This document shows positions 25,808 through 39,588 of a stretch of 64,000 bases of DNA, piece after piece. The stretch lies in the NCBI GenBank assembly GCA_027382625.1, contig JAJKFJ010022447.1, forward strand, positions 102,298 to 166,297. The letters run 5' to 3'. Numbering within the stretch: position 1 is the stretch's first letter; every line of letters begins with the position of its first letter. This stretch comes from Tetmemena sp. SeJ-2015 (Eukaryota > Ciliophora > Spirotrichea > Sporadotrichida > Oxytrichidae). The notes beneath the pieces were generated by a model that saw only the letters and a program-made list of their open reading frames with translations, was not told the origin of the DNA and did no database searches. The position numbers were made by a program, and so were the translations under genes.

Positions 25808-26059
25808 GGTGATATTTCTGAAAAAGTGCTGGCTCTCTTAGACTAGGTAGGCTTTCTCAATAACGTACACTTTGACGATGACGAGGTTGAGGGGAAGATT
25901 CATGAGGTAGATGCTGATACTGAGGAAGACATGCTTGTCTTTGGCTGCTACATCGCTGAATGCCTCACTTTCAAGAAATAAATAGACATCCAGAATAAAG
26001 GAATCCAGTATCTTAGGTACAGGATTATAGATGCTATCTTATCCTTTACTTATATCTGA
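25808..26059 (+). CDS. Short acidic ORF, possibly the end of a small gene
   Basis: Downstream of the phosphodiesterase stop, a frame reads GDISEKVLALLDQVGFLNNV, then an acidic stretch (DDDEVEGKIHEVDADTEED) and ends YRIIDAILSF before TGA 26057-26059. The Gln codons and even composition look coding. No start is found in this frame; a first segment may lie at about 25737-25795. No family was recognised. Confidence 0.4.
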
Positions 26060-26151
26060 GGTTAAAACCCATACAATTTAAAATCTAGCAAGTAATCAAA
26101 GAAGCTCTTAATTTATTCACTTTCTCTCATTACTTAATACTTTACAGTGTA

Positions 26152-28674
26152 TCAATAATTAAGCCATTGAAAAATAAACTTACTGTTATCAAAACCAACA
26201 TTAGGTTTATAGAAAAGCTCTGCAGTTAAAGTGATTGGATTAATGTGTACTAAAACAGCTTGTTTTCTGTACTCCTGATTGAACACGATCGGCGCTATGA
26301 TTGAATTCTTCTCAAAGAAATTTCTAAATTTCTTTTTCTGAGCCTTCTGCAATTAAGTGGCTTACAAATCTAAATCTATAGTGAGCATTTCGTTGGTCTC
26401 CATAAAAATCACATTTTTGGGAGGACCTTAACATGCTTATAAAGCACTTTACTCTTTCTAGCTTATTTAGGAGCTTCTTTGCTTTATTGAGTCTTTATGT
26501 TTGGAGTAGGAGTAAGCATCACTTGCTATCTAGTTTAGTAGCTTGAGAATTTAAAGATAAACACTGCAAAATTAAGTTAAGATAATTAAAAAGACTATTT
26601 TAAAGTTTAGATTTGAAAAACTTCCTCTCCAAAATAAGATCCAAACTCTAAATCCTTAAGATCTTAGATTGATACTCTCAGCTTTATGAATTCTAAGATA
26701 GTCTTAACTTAGGGATTGATATCTCTATTCAAATTGAAAGTCAACTTGGGCACAGATTTAAGATACTCTTTATTCCTGCTAATTCGTGACTAGGACGAAG
26801 AGGCCTTGTCATGGATGAATACCTTGTAAAACTCTATCATTTTCTAAGAATACTTCTCTATCAGAAGATCCTCAATTAAATTATTTCACATATCTTAATT
26901 AATTTCATGGTCGGTATATTCTTTAACCTTTTAGTTTTGAGCTCTTGCTTTCAGATTTCTGACATCATAATTCTGCTGATTAAGATAGTAGGAGTTTCTG
27001 TCAAACATCTAGTCATTAAAGATGGAGTTAGCTGAGTTCTTTGGCTGCTGTTTCTTATTTTTTTAGTTGTAGTCCCCTTCGAACTCCTCTTGCTGCTGAG
27101 AGACTTTCTTACTACTCTGAATTAAAGGCTAGCTGGAATATACACCAGTGCTCCTAATTGACTAAACATCCTTAATCTGCTAGCCATCTCTGCCACCTAC
27201 TCTTGATTTCTACTTGACATCTCTATTAAAATACTCTGTGAAATTTTACTTGCCTGGGGGATTGATATTGACCTAGGTCATTCTCTGCGAGGGACTAAGC
27301 ACCTTCTTAAAAAGCTCTTAGGCGATTTCATCCTCTTCCTCATCCTCACTTTGAGAGTTGATACTCTTCAGTTGCTTCTTGGAGGAAGTGAACTACTTGT
27401 TATTATGGTTAAGGTTCAAGTAAGAGTTCTTAGCACTCTGCTCTCCCATTTCTAAGAAGTCTCTGGGGTTCCCCATCATCATGCTGTCTCTATTGTTCAG
27501 TACAGTGAAGTTTATAGAGTTGCGCATGATGCTCATCTTGGCCTCAAGCATGCGGATGAATCTATTCCTTATTTCTTCTGGCTGAGTCAACTTAAATTTC
27601 ACTCTCAGCCCTTGTCTAATAAATTCTTCTCTTGTCAAAAGAGTCACTCCAGATTAAGGAGAACTAAAAATTAAGAAAAATTTAATTATGAAGAACTAAG
27701 TAGATTGCTCATACTTGGCTAGCGTATGCTTTTATGAGCTTAGTTACTCAGAATGGATTAATCTAGACCACTTGCTCGTCCTGACTCTGGCTAACTGAAG
27801 AAGAACTCCCTAATAATCATTCCAGCAAATTCCTTCAGCTGGCCATTTGAAGATTCAGCAAATAGTGTCTTAATTTTATCAAGCTCTTCCATGATTATTT
27901 AGTCCTCAGCCGATTTAGTACTTAGTTGGCTCGATTACTCCACAATATTTAGCAATAGCACTGTTGGAATCATAATAAGGAGTTCAACTCTTTTAATCAA
28001 GTCCTCATCGTTGGGTTTTAAGGCTCTTCTCTTGATTTCTCTAGCCATGTTTTGTTAGCTATCCTCATTTTTAGATCTTTGCTGGGAGATACTCTGTCTT
28101 TTTTATTCTACTCTTTCGACTTCTCTGTAAATATACATAAAGTGCATGTAATCTATATTCTATATAGAGCTGTTGTTGAGTCTTTGATTTTTGTGGTTAC
28201 TCTCCCAGTGTTCAATTACTAAATCATAGAGCAAGCCTAGCTTTGTTTTCTCATCTCCCCCGCAATTCAAAACACTGTAGAGCCATATCTTAGAGGCATC
28301 AAATTCATTCTAGGAGCCCTCTATGATATTCTTGAAGAAGAATTGCTGCGCAAATATATTTATCAATGATGTGAACTCCAGTCCAAACTTTTAGTAAAGT
28401 ACTGATTAAAACTTAAACAATAGTTTCTTTTTTATGATAGCTGTCTAGTTGAGATAGAGCCATCGTAGCTGGTCAAAACTTAAGCGTCCTTGATAAACTT
28501 CGCCCCCTCTATTGAGGATAAGCTCTCAGTAAGTCTCCGTTCAAAGTCAGTTAGGAATTGCAGAGTCATTTGAGACTCACAGGAGTTGGGGTCTATGATA
28601 ACTCCGTTTTGAATGTTGCTCTTATCGTTCTAAAGCCGACGTCCACAGCAAAATATATTGGAAAGAAAGTTCAT
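26152..28674 (-). CDS. Unknown ciliate protein, Gln/Asn-rich middle
   Basis: The start is ATG 28674 (MNFLSNIFCCGRR, a possible membrane-anchor N-terminus with paired Cys). The first half contains GRLSFDQLRWLYLNQTA and LKLGLLYDLVIEHW-like segments and looks helical. The middle, about 27650-26890, runs on in frame as EEFIRQGLRVKFKLTQPEEI, then an acidic and Gln-rich region. The last segment ends IFQWLNY at TGA 26152-26154. Several AT-rich interruptions (around 27670-27720 and 26880-26900) and at least two frame changes are present, which fits IESs or introns. About 700 residues. It is possible that two genes are merged here. Confidence 0.45.
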
Positions 28675-28855
28675 TAATTAAATACGATAAATTTTATTTT
28701 TACTAAAACCAACGTTTACAAAACTAAGAGTGAGAGAAAGCTGAAGAGAGTTATATATGCATGTTTGTTGAATAATTTTAAATTAAAATCAATTCTCTAG
28801 AACTATCTTACACACTACAATAAATAAATTATCGGATTAGAAAGAGGCCACTTTA

Positions 28856-31800
28856 TCACTCCTAGAAGAATGATTACCTAAATAAAATAAGTATGCTTTT
28901 TATATTTAATTATACCTAGTCCTCCTCATTCCCTAAGCAGTGCCTATCTTCTATTCTGAAGCACTTAGAATAAGCACAATCTCGTGGTTTCCATACCTCT
29001 TCGCCAGGTCTACAAGTAAAATTAGATTTGCAGATGAATTACCAAGTGGAGAGTCGCCTAGGGTATTCTTAATAGTTGCGGAAGCACCTTTGTGAATTAA
29101 GAATTTCACTAACTCGATATTCTTGTTCTGGCCACTGCAAAGGTGCAGAGCAGTTTCTCCAAACTTATTTTATAGATCAAAGTTTACCCCTCTATAATAA
29201 ATATAGACACACACGATATATCCATACAGTATAAATAGAAATTCTAGTATGTCCTTTTTGTTGTTCTTTACTGCGTAGTGCAAACTTGTATTCCCTGAGT
29301 CATTATCCAGGATTGAAGTTAAATAAAATATAAAATATTAAGAGTGAAGTTCTTAAGTCATATCCGTGCAACTGAATTTAATTAAGTGTCTCCAAGTCTC
29401 CACTCTCAATCAGTTCAGTGATATTATCTCTAAGAATAGAAATTAGGATGCAATTCAAGAAATTACTTTGCTTGGAATTCTTATATGTGATTTTAAAGCT
29501 CCTTGACATCCGTCTGCTATTTACAGTAAGGGCATTTAGTTATGTTCTTCAGGCAGTAAACGACATGCAGATCAAAGTTTTTCTTGTCGATTTCTTTAGA
29601 ACTACACAGTTTTGTAAATATCATTTGCGTTATCAAATTGCAAATTATCACCTACCAATTCGATGATTAACCAATTTTTATATAACTATTCTCACACTAG
29701 ATAGTTGCATTTTCAGCCCCTTTCGTTATGAAAGTGGATTCATGGTTTGAGGAAGTTTGGCTGGGCTTAATTTTAACTGCTGGATCTTTAAGTTAAGTTT
29801 TTAGATTTAAGTTCTCCACTCTCAGCGATTGAAGTTCATCTCTCACTCTCTGAAGCTCCAACCTCAGTGCCTCGTTTTCATCTTCTAAATGCCTCATCTA
29901 AAAGTCAGATAAGAATTTATCAATTAATTTTCTACCCTCTCTTCATTGAATTGAGTTTAAAAAGTAGGCTGGGGAATATTAGGAGGGCGTTAGTTAATTG
30001 GGTCTAGGTAAAATCCAGTTTTGCTTTGTCTCATGTTCTTAGAAGCTGCTCCTACTTGCATTTTTTCCATTAAAATTTAATAATTACCCTAAATTAGTTA
30101 TAAAAAACATCCCAGTATAAAAATGAAATGTATATTGCTTTATCCTGAGATTGATTCTTCTTCTTTGATTCAGGCTTAATCTGAATGTTTTTGACGTTGA
30201 TTTAGTTGTTAACTAGCTGATCCAAGTCATCTAGCTTTCCCTTAGTACCGAATACTTTGCTTTTTAAATCCAATGTCTTTCTAAAAACGCAGTTACCCTC
30301 CAACTCTGATTTTATGGCTGCTCTTTCGAGAGTGTCCCTGCGCTTTAATCTTTGCTAGCTTGATTTAGGGTGATCATTCTCCAGTCTTGTCATCTACTCA
30401 TACAGTTCTTTCTCCTTGCTTATAGCTTTTTAAGCTTTGATAGTTGTGGCGTTCAATTTATCCATACCATCAATAAGATAATTAACTGTAAACTTTAGAA
30501 AATGGGAGTAAGCCCTAGAATTCCAAAATACTTGGATTGAAGAATATGATTCCGAGAAGGAGTTTGATTTGAGGAGTTGAAGTTATTTGTTCTGCTCCCC
30601 TGTGCAGAATACTTATCTGGAGTGAGTATTCTAGATGTTTTAAACATCCTCGGCCCAGGAACTTAACTCCCTTAAAAATAAGTAAATGACTCCCAAGTCT
30701 TGACTAAGATTTATGAATACTTCCATTTAGTCCTTCTGTAAGTTCACTCTAGTCTTCAATTTTCAAAGACTCTTGCTTGAAGCGAGTGTGATACTTATTT
30801 CTTAAAGTGTTTATCAATCTATCCTGGAACTACCCTCCATTTCTCGTCTCCTAACTAGATTGCTGGAGTGCAGTATCAACTCTCATACTTCTACCCAGGG
30901 ACTTGCTTGCGTTTGTGCTTTTTAAGCTTTTAATGTTGCTCCAGGTAATTAAACTAAATAAAATATAAACTGTTTGTAATAGTCCTGGGTGAGTTGGCAT
31001 GTTTGTGAGTGGATTCTTCTGTTTGAATGAGGCTGGTCTGCCTTTGCAGAGAGGTTTACTGCTTTCTCAAGCAAGGACTTGCAAGAGATTTATTCAAGTT
31101 ATCGCTATCTAAGGAGTCATGAGAGGAAGAAGAGTCAGAGGGGATGGTGGTGCTCTTATTCTTTTTGGAGTCAGACCTTTCTGCTATCTCAGCTAAGGTC
31201 TTAGGTTTGAACTTCTTCTTTAGCTTGTACTTCGGTTGGAATGATAGAGTGTGCATTATTGAGAAGTCTCAGCAATTTAATAATCCTAATAAATATAGTT
31301 TAAGTCTCTGAGGTCAAAGAACTAGACAACTTTGTTTTGGAAAATACACATGAGGATTTGCAAGTTCATCCTAACACCAGGAACCTCTAAGTGATGGGCA
31401 CTCTCCACCTTATACTCTGTTCTTCTCTAGCTGAGTCTATGCTCAGCACTTTACTAGTAACCTCCCACGTTTGTGATGCATTCAGCTGATGCAATCCCAC
31501 CTATGTCCTCCACTATTCTGGTAAGTCCAGTTTGCTCCAACCCAACATTATACATTTTAATAGTTATAGAACTTAAATAAGTCATTATGCATCTTCTACC
31601 TTATCTTTCCTTGAGTCTGGAGCCACTCTAGGAATTCATTCCAAGTTATACGCTCTGAGTCCTTGTGGTCTAAATTCTCAGTCATACTTCTTATCTATGC
31701 ATCACTTAAATCTCTCAAGTGCTCTTTCAGCAGTACTGCAAATTTCTAATAATTAATTAGACTAGTCTAATTCTTACGTCTATCTCCAGCCCTTTGGACT

Positions 31801-32084
31801 TATTTTGGTAACCTCTCCCAGTCTCAGGCTCAAACCTAGACTTCTCCTTCTTAACGGTTTGATTCTCAGGAAACAGCAGCTATCAAAGAGTATATCTAAA
31901 TATAAAGGCGTCTTACCTTAATCTGGTTTAGTGTAGTCTTCTCTATGTCAAAGAGACTGCTCTCCTTTCCAAGAAATTTAGGCTTGTCCTAAGTTAGGAT
32001 GGAAAATTTATCATCAAATTAGAACTTCTTTCTTCCTTGTTAGATAGTGCTGCTCCTCTGTTTTTATAGCGACTCTTTTTCCAT
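28856..32084 (-). CDS. Coiled-coil protein with C-terminal ankyrin repeats
   Basis: ATG 32084 starts MEKESLQKQRSSTIQQGRKK. Charged, helical stretches follow (AISKEKELYEQMTRLEND near 30400). A further coiled coil reads MRHLEDENEALRLELQRVRD (about 29900). Ankyrin repeats sit at the end: DNITELIESGDLETLN, SGNTSLHYAVKNNKKDILEF, FGETALHLCSGQNKNIELVK and ending YGNHEIVLILSASEQKIGT, with TGA at 28856-28858. The join between the two halves uses a 20 bp GT..AG intron at about 30100 that keeps frame into MEKMQVGAASKN (ATG 30070). That ATG could alternatively start a separate ankyrin gene. A clear GT..AG intron of 33 bp lies at about 29000-29032. Partners are unknown. Confidence 0.55.
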
Positions 32085-32400
32085 TGAAATGATATTTCTA
32101 TTTTAAAAAATAATCTGGATAAGATTATCTTCATTAAACTTTTTTCATTTGGCTAACTCTAACATGCATTTTAAATATTATCTTAGAAGAAGAAGTTGAG
32201 TGATAATTATAAGAAGTTAAGATTTGAATAAAGTATGAGAAGGGTGAGGGGAGATTAAATTAAGTATCAATCAATTAAGAACGCTTTAGGTGCTGTTCTT
32301 TAGTTAAATCTGGTCAGTTTAGTAACGTGTACTCAGAATCTAAATGAGTTTAAGGAATTTATTGTTGGTCGATCTCAGAGTGAGAAGAAGTCTCTCATAC
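32085..32400. other. Spacer between two minus-strand genes
   Basis: About 315 bp of AT-rich sequence. The plus-strand open frame starting at 32344 is a shadow of the channel tail. Nothing else was seen. Confidence 0.4.
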
Positions 32401-35400
32401 TCAGTTCTTGGAGAGATCGTTGGTGTTACGCTTGGGAGGGAGCAGAGTATTTCGCTTTTCACTCATGAAGCCCATCGACTTAGCAACCAAGTTGGTTTGC
32501 ATTTGCTTCCTTATGAGCATAGCCATGCGGGGTTGGCGACTGCTATGACCATCATTGTTGCTATCATTCTCAGCTCTAGAGTTCTGAGCGTCATCAAGTC
32601 CAGTGTGCTGCCTGTTGTTGATGCGCTCAAGCATGTTAACAACTTGCTGCATCTTCAAGTCTTGCATCTCCTGCCAGAGAGCTTGCTTGTCTACGTTCTT
32701 CCTGATCTTCTTCATGTCTTTGTTTATCTCGGTTACCTTCCCCATGACGTTCTTCTTCAGCTGCTCGATTCTGCTGACTAGTAGAGTGGACAACTCATCG
32801 TCATCACCCTCCATCTCCACCTCAAGGTCACTCACAATCATGAGTGCTCTGTTCTTCTCAGCGTAAGGAGTGCTTCACATGATCAGGAATCAAGGTAAGA
32901 GTTTTCAGCAATCATGCTTGCCATCTCTTGGTAGGAAGCGTTGGAGGCATTCTCCTTCACCATCGAGAAAGTTTCTGAGATAATGGCGATGAGCAAGTTC
33001 AGCATGACGATAGTGTTGAACAGTGTGCACATGATGAACAAAGCGTACACTATGTGATAAATGAATCACTATCAATAAATAATTATGGGGGTACCGATTT
33101 CTCCGAATTCGTCGACGTTGAAGTCTCCCAGGATGATACGGTAAGTGTAGATGATGGAGTCTCCAAAGCCACTCACGAATCTCTTCTCAGGCACGTTTCC
33201 GTTCGAGAGAGTAAGCAATGAGTCAGAAAAGGCAACTATGGTGAAGAACATGACGAAGAGGAAGGTCTTCATGTCATTGATAACGATGATAATAAGTCTT
33301 GTGAGATAGCCGAAGTTCTTGAAGATACGGAAGAAGTAGAGGAACTTGAACCACATGAAGAACACTCCAATGGCTTGGATCACTCTTTCAGTCTCTGGGT
33401 CCATGCTGATGTTGAAAGCGTTGATGCACACCACAGTCATGACTGTTGAGGGTGTGATGATATCTATGTAATTCCAAACAGAGGACAGATAGGACAAGCC
33501 GTCAGTGCGCATTTGGAAGATTTCATTCTGCAAGAAGTAGCTTGCAAACAGACCAAGCAAGATCTGCATTGGGAAGTCCAACTTGTCAGCCAAGAAGTTC
33601 TCGTGTTAGAAGATGAAGTTCAAGTAAACGAACAGAGTGACCTGGAACATAACGAAGGGGATAAACAGCTTCTTGATTGTCCACTTCTTCACTAGGGGAT
33701 AGTTGAACTCAATCATCTTCTAAATTGACTTCTGCGAGAAAACCACAATCAATTTTTAAAACGTCATACTGATCTGTGTCTGCGAGCTAACCAAAGAACT
33801 CATCACAGAGGGGATCGTCATAATGGTAGACTCTGGGTAGGTCAACTAATTCTACTCTGATGGGTCTTTCAACTTGACTCTCGTCACCTCCCTTTCTATC
33901 CTCCATGAGCTTGCTTTCGAAGTCCTCAGAGTTGTACCAAATTTTGGTCTCACATATTCCCAAAGACTGCTTCTTAAGACATCCCTTAGTGATCTGTTAC
34001 AGTTTATTGGTTTGCACCAATCTAGAGTCCAAATAGTGAAGGAGGCTTGGTAATTGCTTCTCAACTATGAAGGGCATCAGCTCAGTGAGTGCTCTGGAGT
34101 GATGATCTATTCCATATCCACTTAGGTAGGTGAGGATGGTGTCGATAGTTCTGATGTCTTGCTGTTATTTGCAGATATGCATGGGAGATAGATGCTTTAG
34201 ATTTTGTAAGAAAGGCACATGAATCTTTATCTCCTTTACATTCTCCTCGTTAGGAAAAATTAAATAAGCATTTATTAGGATGGGCTATATGATACAGCTT
34301 CTTAAAAAGTAAAGGTATCTTGATAGTGTCTCCATTGTTTGAAAGTTTGTGGAGGATAGTGTCTCCACCTGGAAGGATATTGTAGAGAAGTAACTCAACC
34401 TAGGTGTTGTCTATTAGCTCTATTTAGAGTGCCTTCTTCTGTAACTCAAATACATAAGTACAAAAATGAATTGATGATAACTGCTCCATCATTTTCCAGT
34501 GGAGGAAGGTGAAGCTCATGTCTGCTACATGCATGCCCTTACAGTTGTCCACTTAGTAGTCCACAGTGAATAACTCTACAATAATAAACACTCTTGGTAG
34601 AGGGAGAAAGGTTCTCTCTTGTGCTCGAGATAGTATGCACTCTTATAGGCCTGGTACTTCCTGATGAGGCGCTCCTTGACCTGCCACACTTCCAGGTTCT
34701 GCTTGTTTGAATAGTAGTGCCTCATTAAATTATAAATTGGGTTCTTGTACTCTATGTTGTCGAACAGAGGGATCACATTTAATGCAATCTTTATAAAATG
34801 TTTCTAAAGATAATTATTTGAAGAATTGTACTCAATCTCTTCAAACTTTGAGGTCTTGAGGTCGATAATTTTTTCAATTCCTTCGTTATTGATGATGCGG
34901 ATAGTTTCCTCATCTACCCATTTGAATCTGTTCATGATCTCAATTGCTGACTCCGAGTCCAAGTCCATCAAATCCTTAGGGATGCGGTACAGTTCTTGCA
35001 TGGTAAACGTGTCCCTAATCACAAATTGGTTTATGGATCTGTTGATGTCTATAAGTAGCTGGAACGAGGGACTTAGCACTCTCAAGTAGCCAGAGTCGTT
35101 CTCCAGTTCCTCTGGAAACTTCGAGAATCTTCGCAAGCAATCAACTTACCATAAAACTACAGAATAGAATTTAGAAACATGTTGAATGCCACTTGATAGT
35201 CCTCCTCATCCTGTTCTCTTCCTTTTCATAAAGGAACACTCTTGGGTGACCAAGTTTCTCCAGCATGTATTCAAAATATAAGAACAATTAAAATTATTGG
35301 TTCTTGGAATCGAAGTAAATTCTCTGCTTGTCGTTGTAGTAGAAGGGATGGATGAAGACCAGGTGCTCCTTCACCTCCACCTCGCTGATGATCTCTATCA

Positions 35401-38400
35401 GCCTGTACTCCCTAAATTCCTTCTTCTGGATCTGTGCATAGGAGGTCTGTTGATGGGCTGATGCTATGACTCCCTCGTTCTTATAGAAAGTGTTCTCGTC
35501 GAAGTCAGTCTCCTTCTCGCTCTTGACCAGCAGCACCTTCACCATCCACTCTCTACTGTAGGCTGAACCATGTGGATCATCTTTCGGCGAACTGAAGATG
35601 TGGAACTTGCTGTAGTCCTGTCTAGTGGGTAGCTTATTGACGGAGAGTAACTTTCCAGAGACGATGCTCCAGCAGAAGATGTAGTTCTTGTTGTCGAGAG
35701 CTATGAACTTGTCTTTGATAACCTTAGTAGCTAGATACTGGTTTCTCTTACTCATCCCTATGAAAGCGATAGTGTTCCTGTGGAGATAAGCAGATATAAT
35801 TGCTCAATCTAGAATTTAGAGACTTGAGGAAGGAGAATCTGGAGTAGTCTTGGTTCCAATCTATGACTCCTGCATAACCCACCTGTACATTGCTCAGCAA
35901 GTAACTCACATCTGTATCTTTAGACAAGATGTTGTTATTTATCAACTTTATAATGAATCAACTAGTAAAGACGCATTTAATTTCAAGAATAATGTCGTAG
36001 AGTCTGAGACCAGAGCTCTTATCGCCACTGGAATGACTCAAAGTGTAGCAGAATTTATTGTCAACGACATAGAGACCCACACAGTTCTAATCCTTGTAGA
36101 TTTTAGAGGTCTTAGTTACGAAGTTGTAGAGGTAGAAATGTCTCTGGTCTACGAAGAAGATATGGTCGTTGATGTTTGTAGACATAGAGGAGTGGAACTC
36201 ACCTCCCACGCTCTTCAAATTCTCGTGCATGAGGCACTGAGCCATCACTATGTCCTTTATTTCAGCTCCTAGAGGAGTTAATTCCTCCAACTCATTCAAG
36301 GTTGGCTTTTAAATAGTGAGGTGGTACAGACTGACTGTAAAAATAATTTCAGAGATTCATTTCGAATTCAAGATACATTAAAGTGTTCCTGTGGAGAGCA
36401 GGGACTATATTCAGACAGTCGAGGGACTTAAGGCAAATTATTATTTATGTGAAGACTGACTGTGGAGTGCTTCTGAAGCACAAGATATGGCTCGTCAGAG
36501 GGACAAAATACATGCACAAAGCTAGTGAATACTAAAATGTTATGACGAAATAAATTTGCTTCTTACAATCAATAGGATCTTCAATTCCCTCTTTTATCTC
36601 GTATATTTCGTCATAGTGAAGAACAAATAATCTGACCAGGTAATGAGGTTCTTATCCCACTGCGTCCATGTCATCTCTAGTCATTATATAGCACCATTCG
36701 TTCCTCTACTGGTCCTCTGCCACTCTAATAAGCTGTCCTCTGATAATAAATGTGCACCACATAATTTAAGAGATGCAGGAATTGCGGATTTTCTGAGAGC
36801 TGTCAATACAGAGGATAGATTGCTGCATCATTACTCCTTGGGTGCTTTCGTTTTATCTCCTCCTCTCGTCTGCGAAGATTATGCTCTGTAGGTTAATATA
36901 GATAGAGCCATTCGATAATATGGCAGCAAGCTCTAGTTTCTCTCCCTCAGCCTTGCCTAAGTACTCACCTCCCTTTCTTACTATCTTTTTCTTGACTAGC
37001 CTAGCTATTTAAATTAGTGTGAAGTATATATTTCTCCCTCTTCAAACTTGCAGTGCTTGAGCCACTGGCTCTCTTAGATATTATAGAGAGAAATATAGCT
37101 GCCATGAACGACATAGAGGGTGGTTCTGATCAGACAGAAGCTGTTGAAGATGTGAACTAAAAACAAAGATATTATTTTCCCCCATTAAATCGACATTCAG
37201 AAATTAAAGCCCCTTAAATTCCACAAAACTTGGTGTATTAGAGTCTTGGAAATAGAAAATTCTTACCGTGATTCTTGATGTTTTAGTAGAAGATTATGGG
37301 GAACTCGAACTCGTCGAATTTAGCGTAGGATTGCTCGAAAGTCATAGAGGGGCCGCTGCAAGCCACACCTCTTATCTCTCCAGTTGCCATGTGAATGTAC
37401 ACTTCATCAAAACTAAGAGAGCAGTCTTTTGCAATATCTATAATATGGTAAGTCTTAAATGAAGTTCAAGATATTACCTGTAGGAGGAGAGTCAACCAAA
37501 GTCATGTCCCAATATAAGTCAAAGTGGCCTGAGTGCCTCAATTTAATATAAAGGCAACTTAAGAAGTTAACTTCATGTAATATGTAAATGTGACACCATA
37601 GAAGATGTTAGTGTCGTCTATGATGAATGTGAACTTCTGGATGGGGTCTATCTTGACATCTCTTGCTACAAGCTCTCTTAGCTATTTGAATTGATAGGTA
37701 AATTTAGGAGTGCCAAGATTCACATGCCATATTTGAGAGAAATCTAATTAACCCTATGAAATGAGAAGCACTCTACTTAATTATAATTCCGAGTTTAGTT
37801 ATCTGCGGTCTCCATGGCCACAACCACAATATGACTCTTAAAGAATGGTGTCCTCTGGATGTGATAATTGAGCAGCCCATGAATAGTGAGCCCTGGTATG
37901 ATCCTCTTGACGTTTTCAGGGCTGCTTCCTAGGTCTATTTTCCTCTTCTCGCCAATTTGCATGTCCTCCTCTACTTTGACATTTAGGAGAAAAACGGTGG
38001 ACTTGTTTGCGATGTAGAGTACGTCATGGGAATAAGAGATAAAGCCGCCTAAAATTATAACTTAATATCTAATATATTTGAGCAAGAAATGGAGGAGCTG
38101 CCACCTACATGAAGGGTCATTAATACAGTCTTTTATCAAAAGAGTTGAGTTTCCTTTCTTCAGATTCACCAAGTGGTAGCAATCGAAGTCCTCGTCACCT
38201 ATCTACGGCTTGTAAATGAAGTGCTCATGACTCACTGCCCACGTCTTAATTGGGTCTACACGAAAACATAAATAAGGACGTCCACACACACCACCACTAA
38301 CTACGACAAACCCGCAAATACCAACATCAAATGGAATCTTAGTTACATTATGAATGCCATTCAATTAATTTAATTGAATCTTACTCTTGAGTGCTTTTTA

Positions 38401-38960
38401 GTAAACCTTGACGCCTTAGCGATCCCAAACTTGGAGCAAGTACTCAGCGTCGTATTCGCGCTTCAAAAGCGTATGATTAATCTGGACTAGGATGGGACAG
38501 AACTCCATCTAGGCATTCAGGTAGCATGAGCCCACAACTTTGTATAGCTCTACAAACACACAGTTAATAAACAGGTAGGAAAATCTAATATGTAAATCAA
38601 GATTATAAGCAGATGAAAATCTATTCTCATTTTGAGGATTGGTTTATTGCGAGGGAAAGTGAGTACCCGTTAAATTAACTTTGTATGATATTTCTCTGAG
38701 GAAGGTTGAAGAGTTGCAGTCTTTGTCTTGGAGGAAGGGTTGAGAGTAGTAGAGATGTTGTCCGAGACCGCCTATAGGTACGTTCTAAAGGAAAAAGGTA
38801 AGTGCATACTAAAAAGATTCTTCTTAATATTCAGGTTAGCTAGCATATTTATTAGATTTAAATATATTAGTTACACACAGCCCTTAATTAACTCATAAAT
38901 ATACCAACTCACCATCACCAACTCTCCCCTTTTAATCGCACGTCTCTCTTCTCCACTCAT
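32401..38960 (-). CDS. Giant ion-channel protein, copy C
   Basis: ATG 38960 begins MSGEERRAIKRGE, then an intron and QPFLQDKDCNSS; the stop is TGA 32401-32403. It has the same order as copy A: propeller-like half (38.9-34.5 kb), linker with LLYNILPGGDTILHK, DHHSRALTELMPFIVEKQLP, six-segment channel domain (33.7-32.9 kb: FPMQILLGLFASYFL, FFMWFKFLYFFRIFKNFGYL, ILGDFNVDEFGEI, TLFNTIVMLNLLIAIISETF), then a long coiled-coil tail with acidic EMEGDDDE and a basic end. Unlike A and B it has no IES at DHHSRA or before ELVDLP. It has its own IESs at 33744-33762 and 33055-33087. Near 32885 the sequence for YLIPDHVK is out of frame by single bases on each side, so a frameshift or a 32 bp pointer-flanked piece (CTTAC) is present there. 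Confidence 0.7.
33055..33087. other. IES, 33 bp, pointer TATG (copy C)
   Basis: TATG is repeated at 33051-33054 and 33084-33087. Removal yields EFGEIGTPIVYALFIMCTLF, the same length as copy A (KFGEVAVPYMWVLFILCTVF). The piece contains TGA in frame. A GT..AG intron overlapping it is possible but would delete four conserved positions. Confidence 0.7.
33744..33762. other. IES, 19 bp, pointer AAAAC (copy C)
   Basis: AAAAC is repeated at 33739-33743 and 33758-33762. Removal corrects a frameshift and gives YDVFSQKSIQKMIEF, aligned without gaps to MELFTLKPIKKLIEY of copy A. Confidence 0.75.
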
Positions 38961-39141
38961 CTCACACCCTTCGATTAGCCTCTAAAGTCTGATAAGACTT
39001 AATCATAAACTCCTTATAAATTTGTGCTGCTTCATAATTAAATCAATATTTGTCCTTCTTCTCACCCACTCTTCATTTCTGATTATTCTGATGAGTGTAA
39101 CAGAGGAAGATAAAGTGGAATTTAAATACATTTAATTTGAA

Positions 39142-39582
39142 ATGGCTTCAACAGCTCAATCCACAAATTAAGAAAATACAAGTGAGCCCTTCGTGGCTGC
39201 TAAGATAAGGAATATAGGAGGGCTCAATATCAATCCTTACAGGATTCATAGCTCATCTAAAGAGTACAAGTCAAGAGTTTTAAAAATATTCTTGTCATTT
39301 ATTACTTTAAGAGAAGAGAATATGAAGCAAAGAGAGTATGTTAGAGCACTCAGAGATGGGAAAATTAATTCCTCCTTTGCTCCAAAAAATAATTGTAATA
39401 ACTCAGCATAAGGAAAACGCTCTAATTTAAGAAAGAGCAGATCTCCTTCCAAAGAGAGAAAGGATTTCGTTATTAAAAAATACAAGTGTATAGTGAAATT
39501 AAGTTTGGATATGTGGAAAATCTTAGATATCTTAAATATAATTGTTATCCGTGCAATCGCATAATTGAAAGAGAGTATTTGA
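39142..39582 (+). CDS. Small basic protein, unknown
   Basis: A frame of 146 codons runs from ATG 39142 (MASTAQSTNQENTSEPFVAA) to TGA 39580-39582. It contains KIRNIGGLNINPYRIHSSSK, a Lys/Arg-rich middle (RSNLRKSRSPSKERKDF) and a hydrophobic end. It stops 6 bp before the aminotransferase ATG, which is unusually tight. The end may be artefactual if an IES or intron lies inside. No family was recognised. Confidence 0.4.
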
Positions 39583-39588
39583 TATTAA

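Noticed and set aside
33043..33087. GT..AG intron at 33043-33087 in channel copy C
   Set aside because: It would delete four residues conserved in A and B, whereas the TATG-flanked 33 bp removal keeps the alignment without gaps.
33732..33762. 31 bp GT..AG intron in channel copy C
   Set aside because: It keeps frame but loses four aligned residues; the 19 bp AAAAC-flanked removal aligns without gaps.
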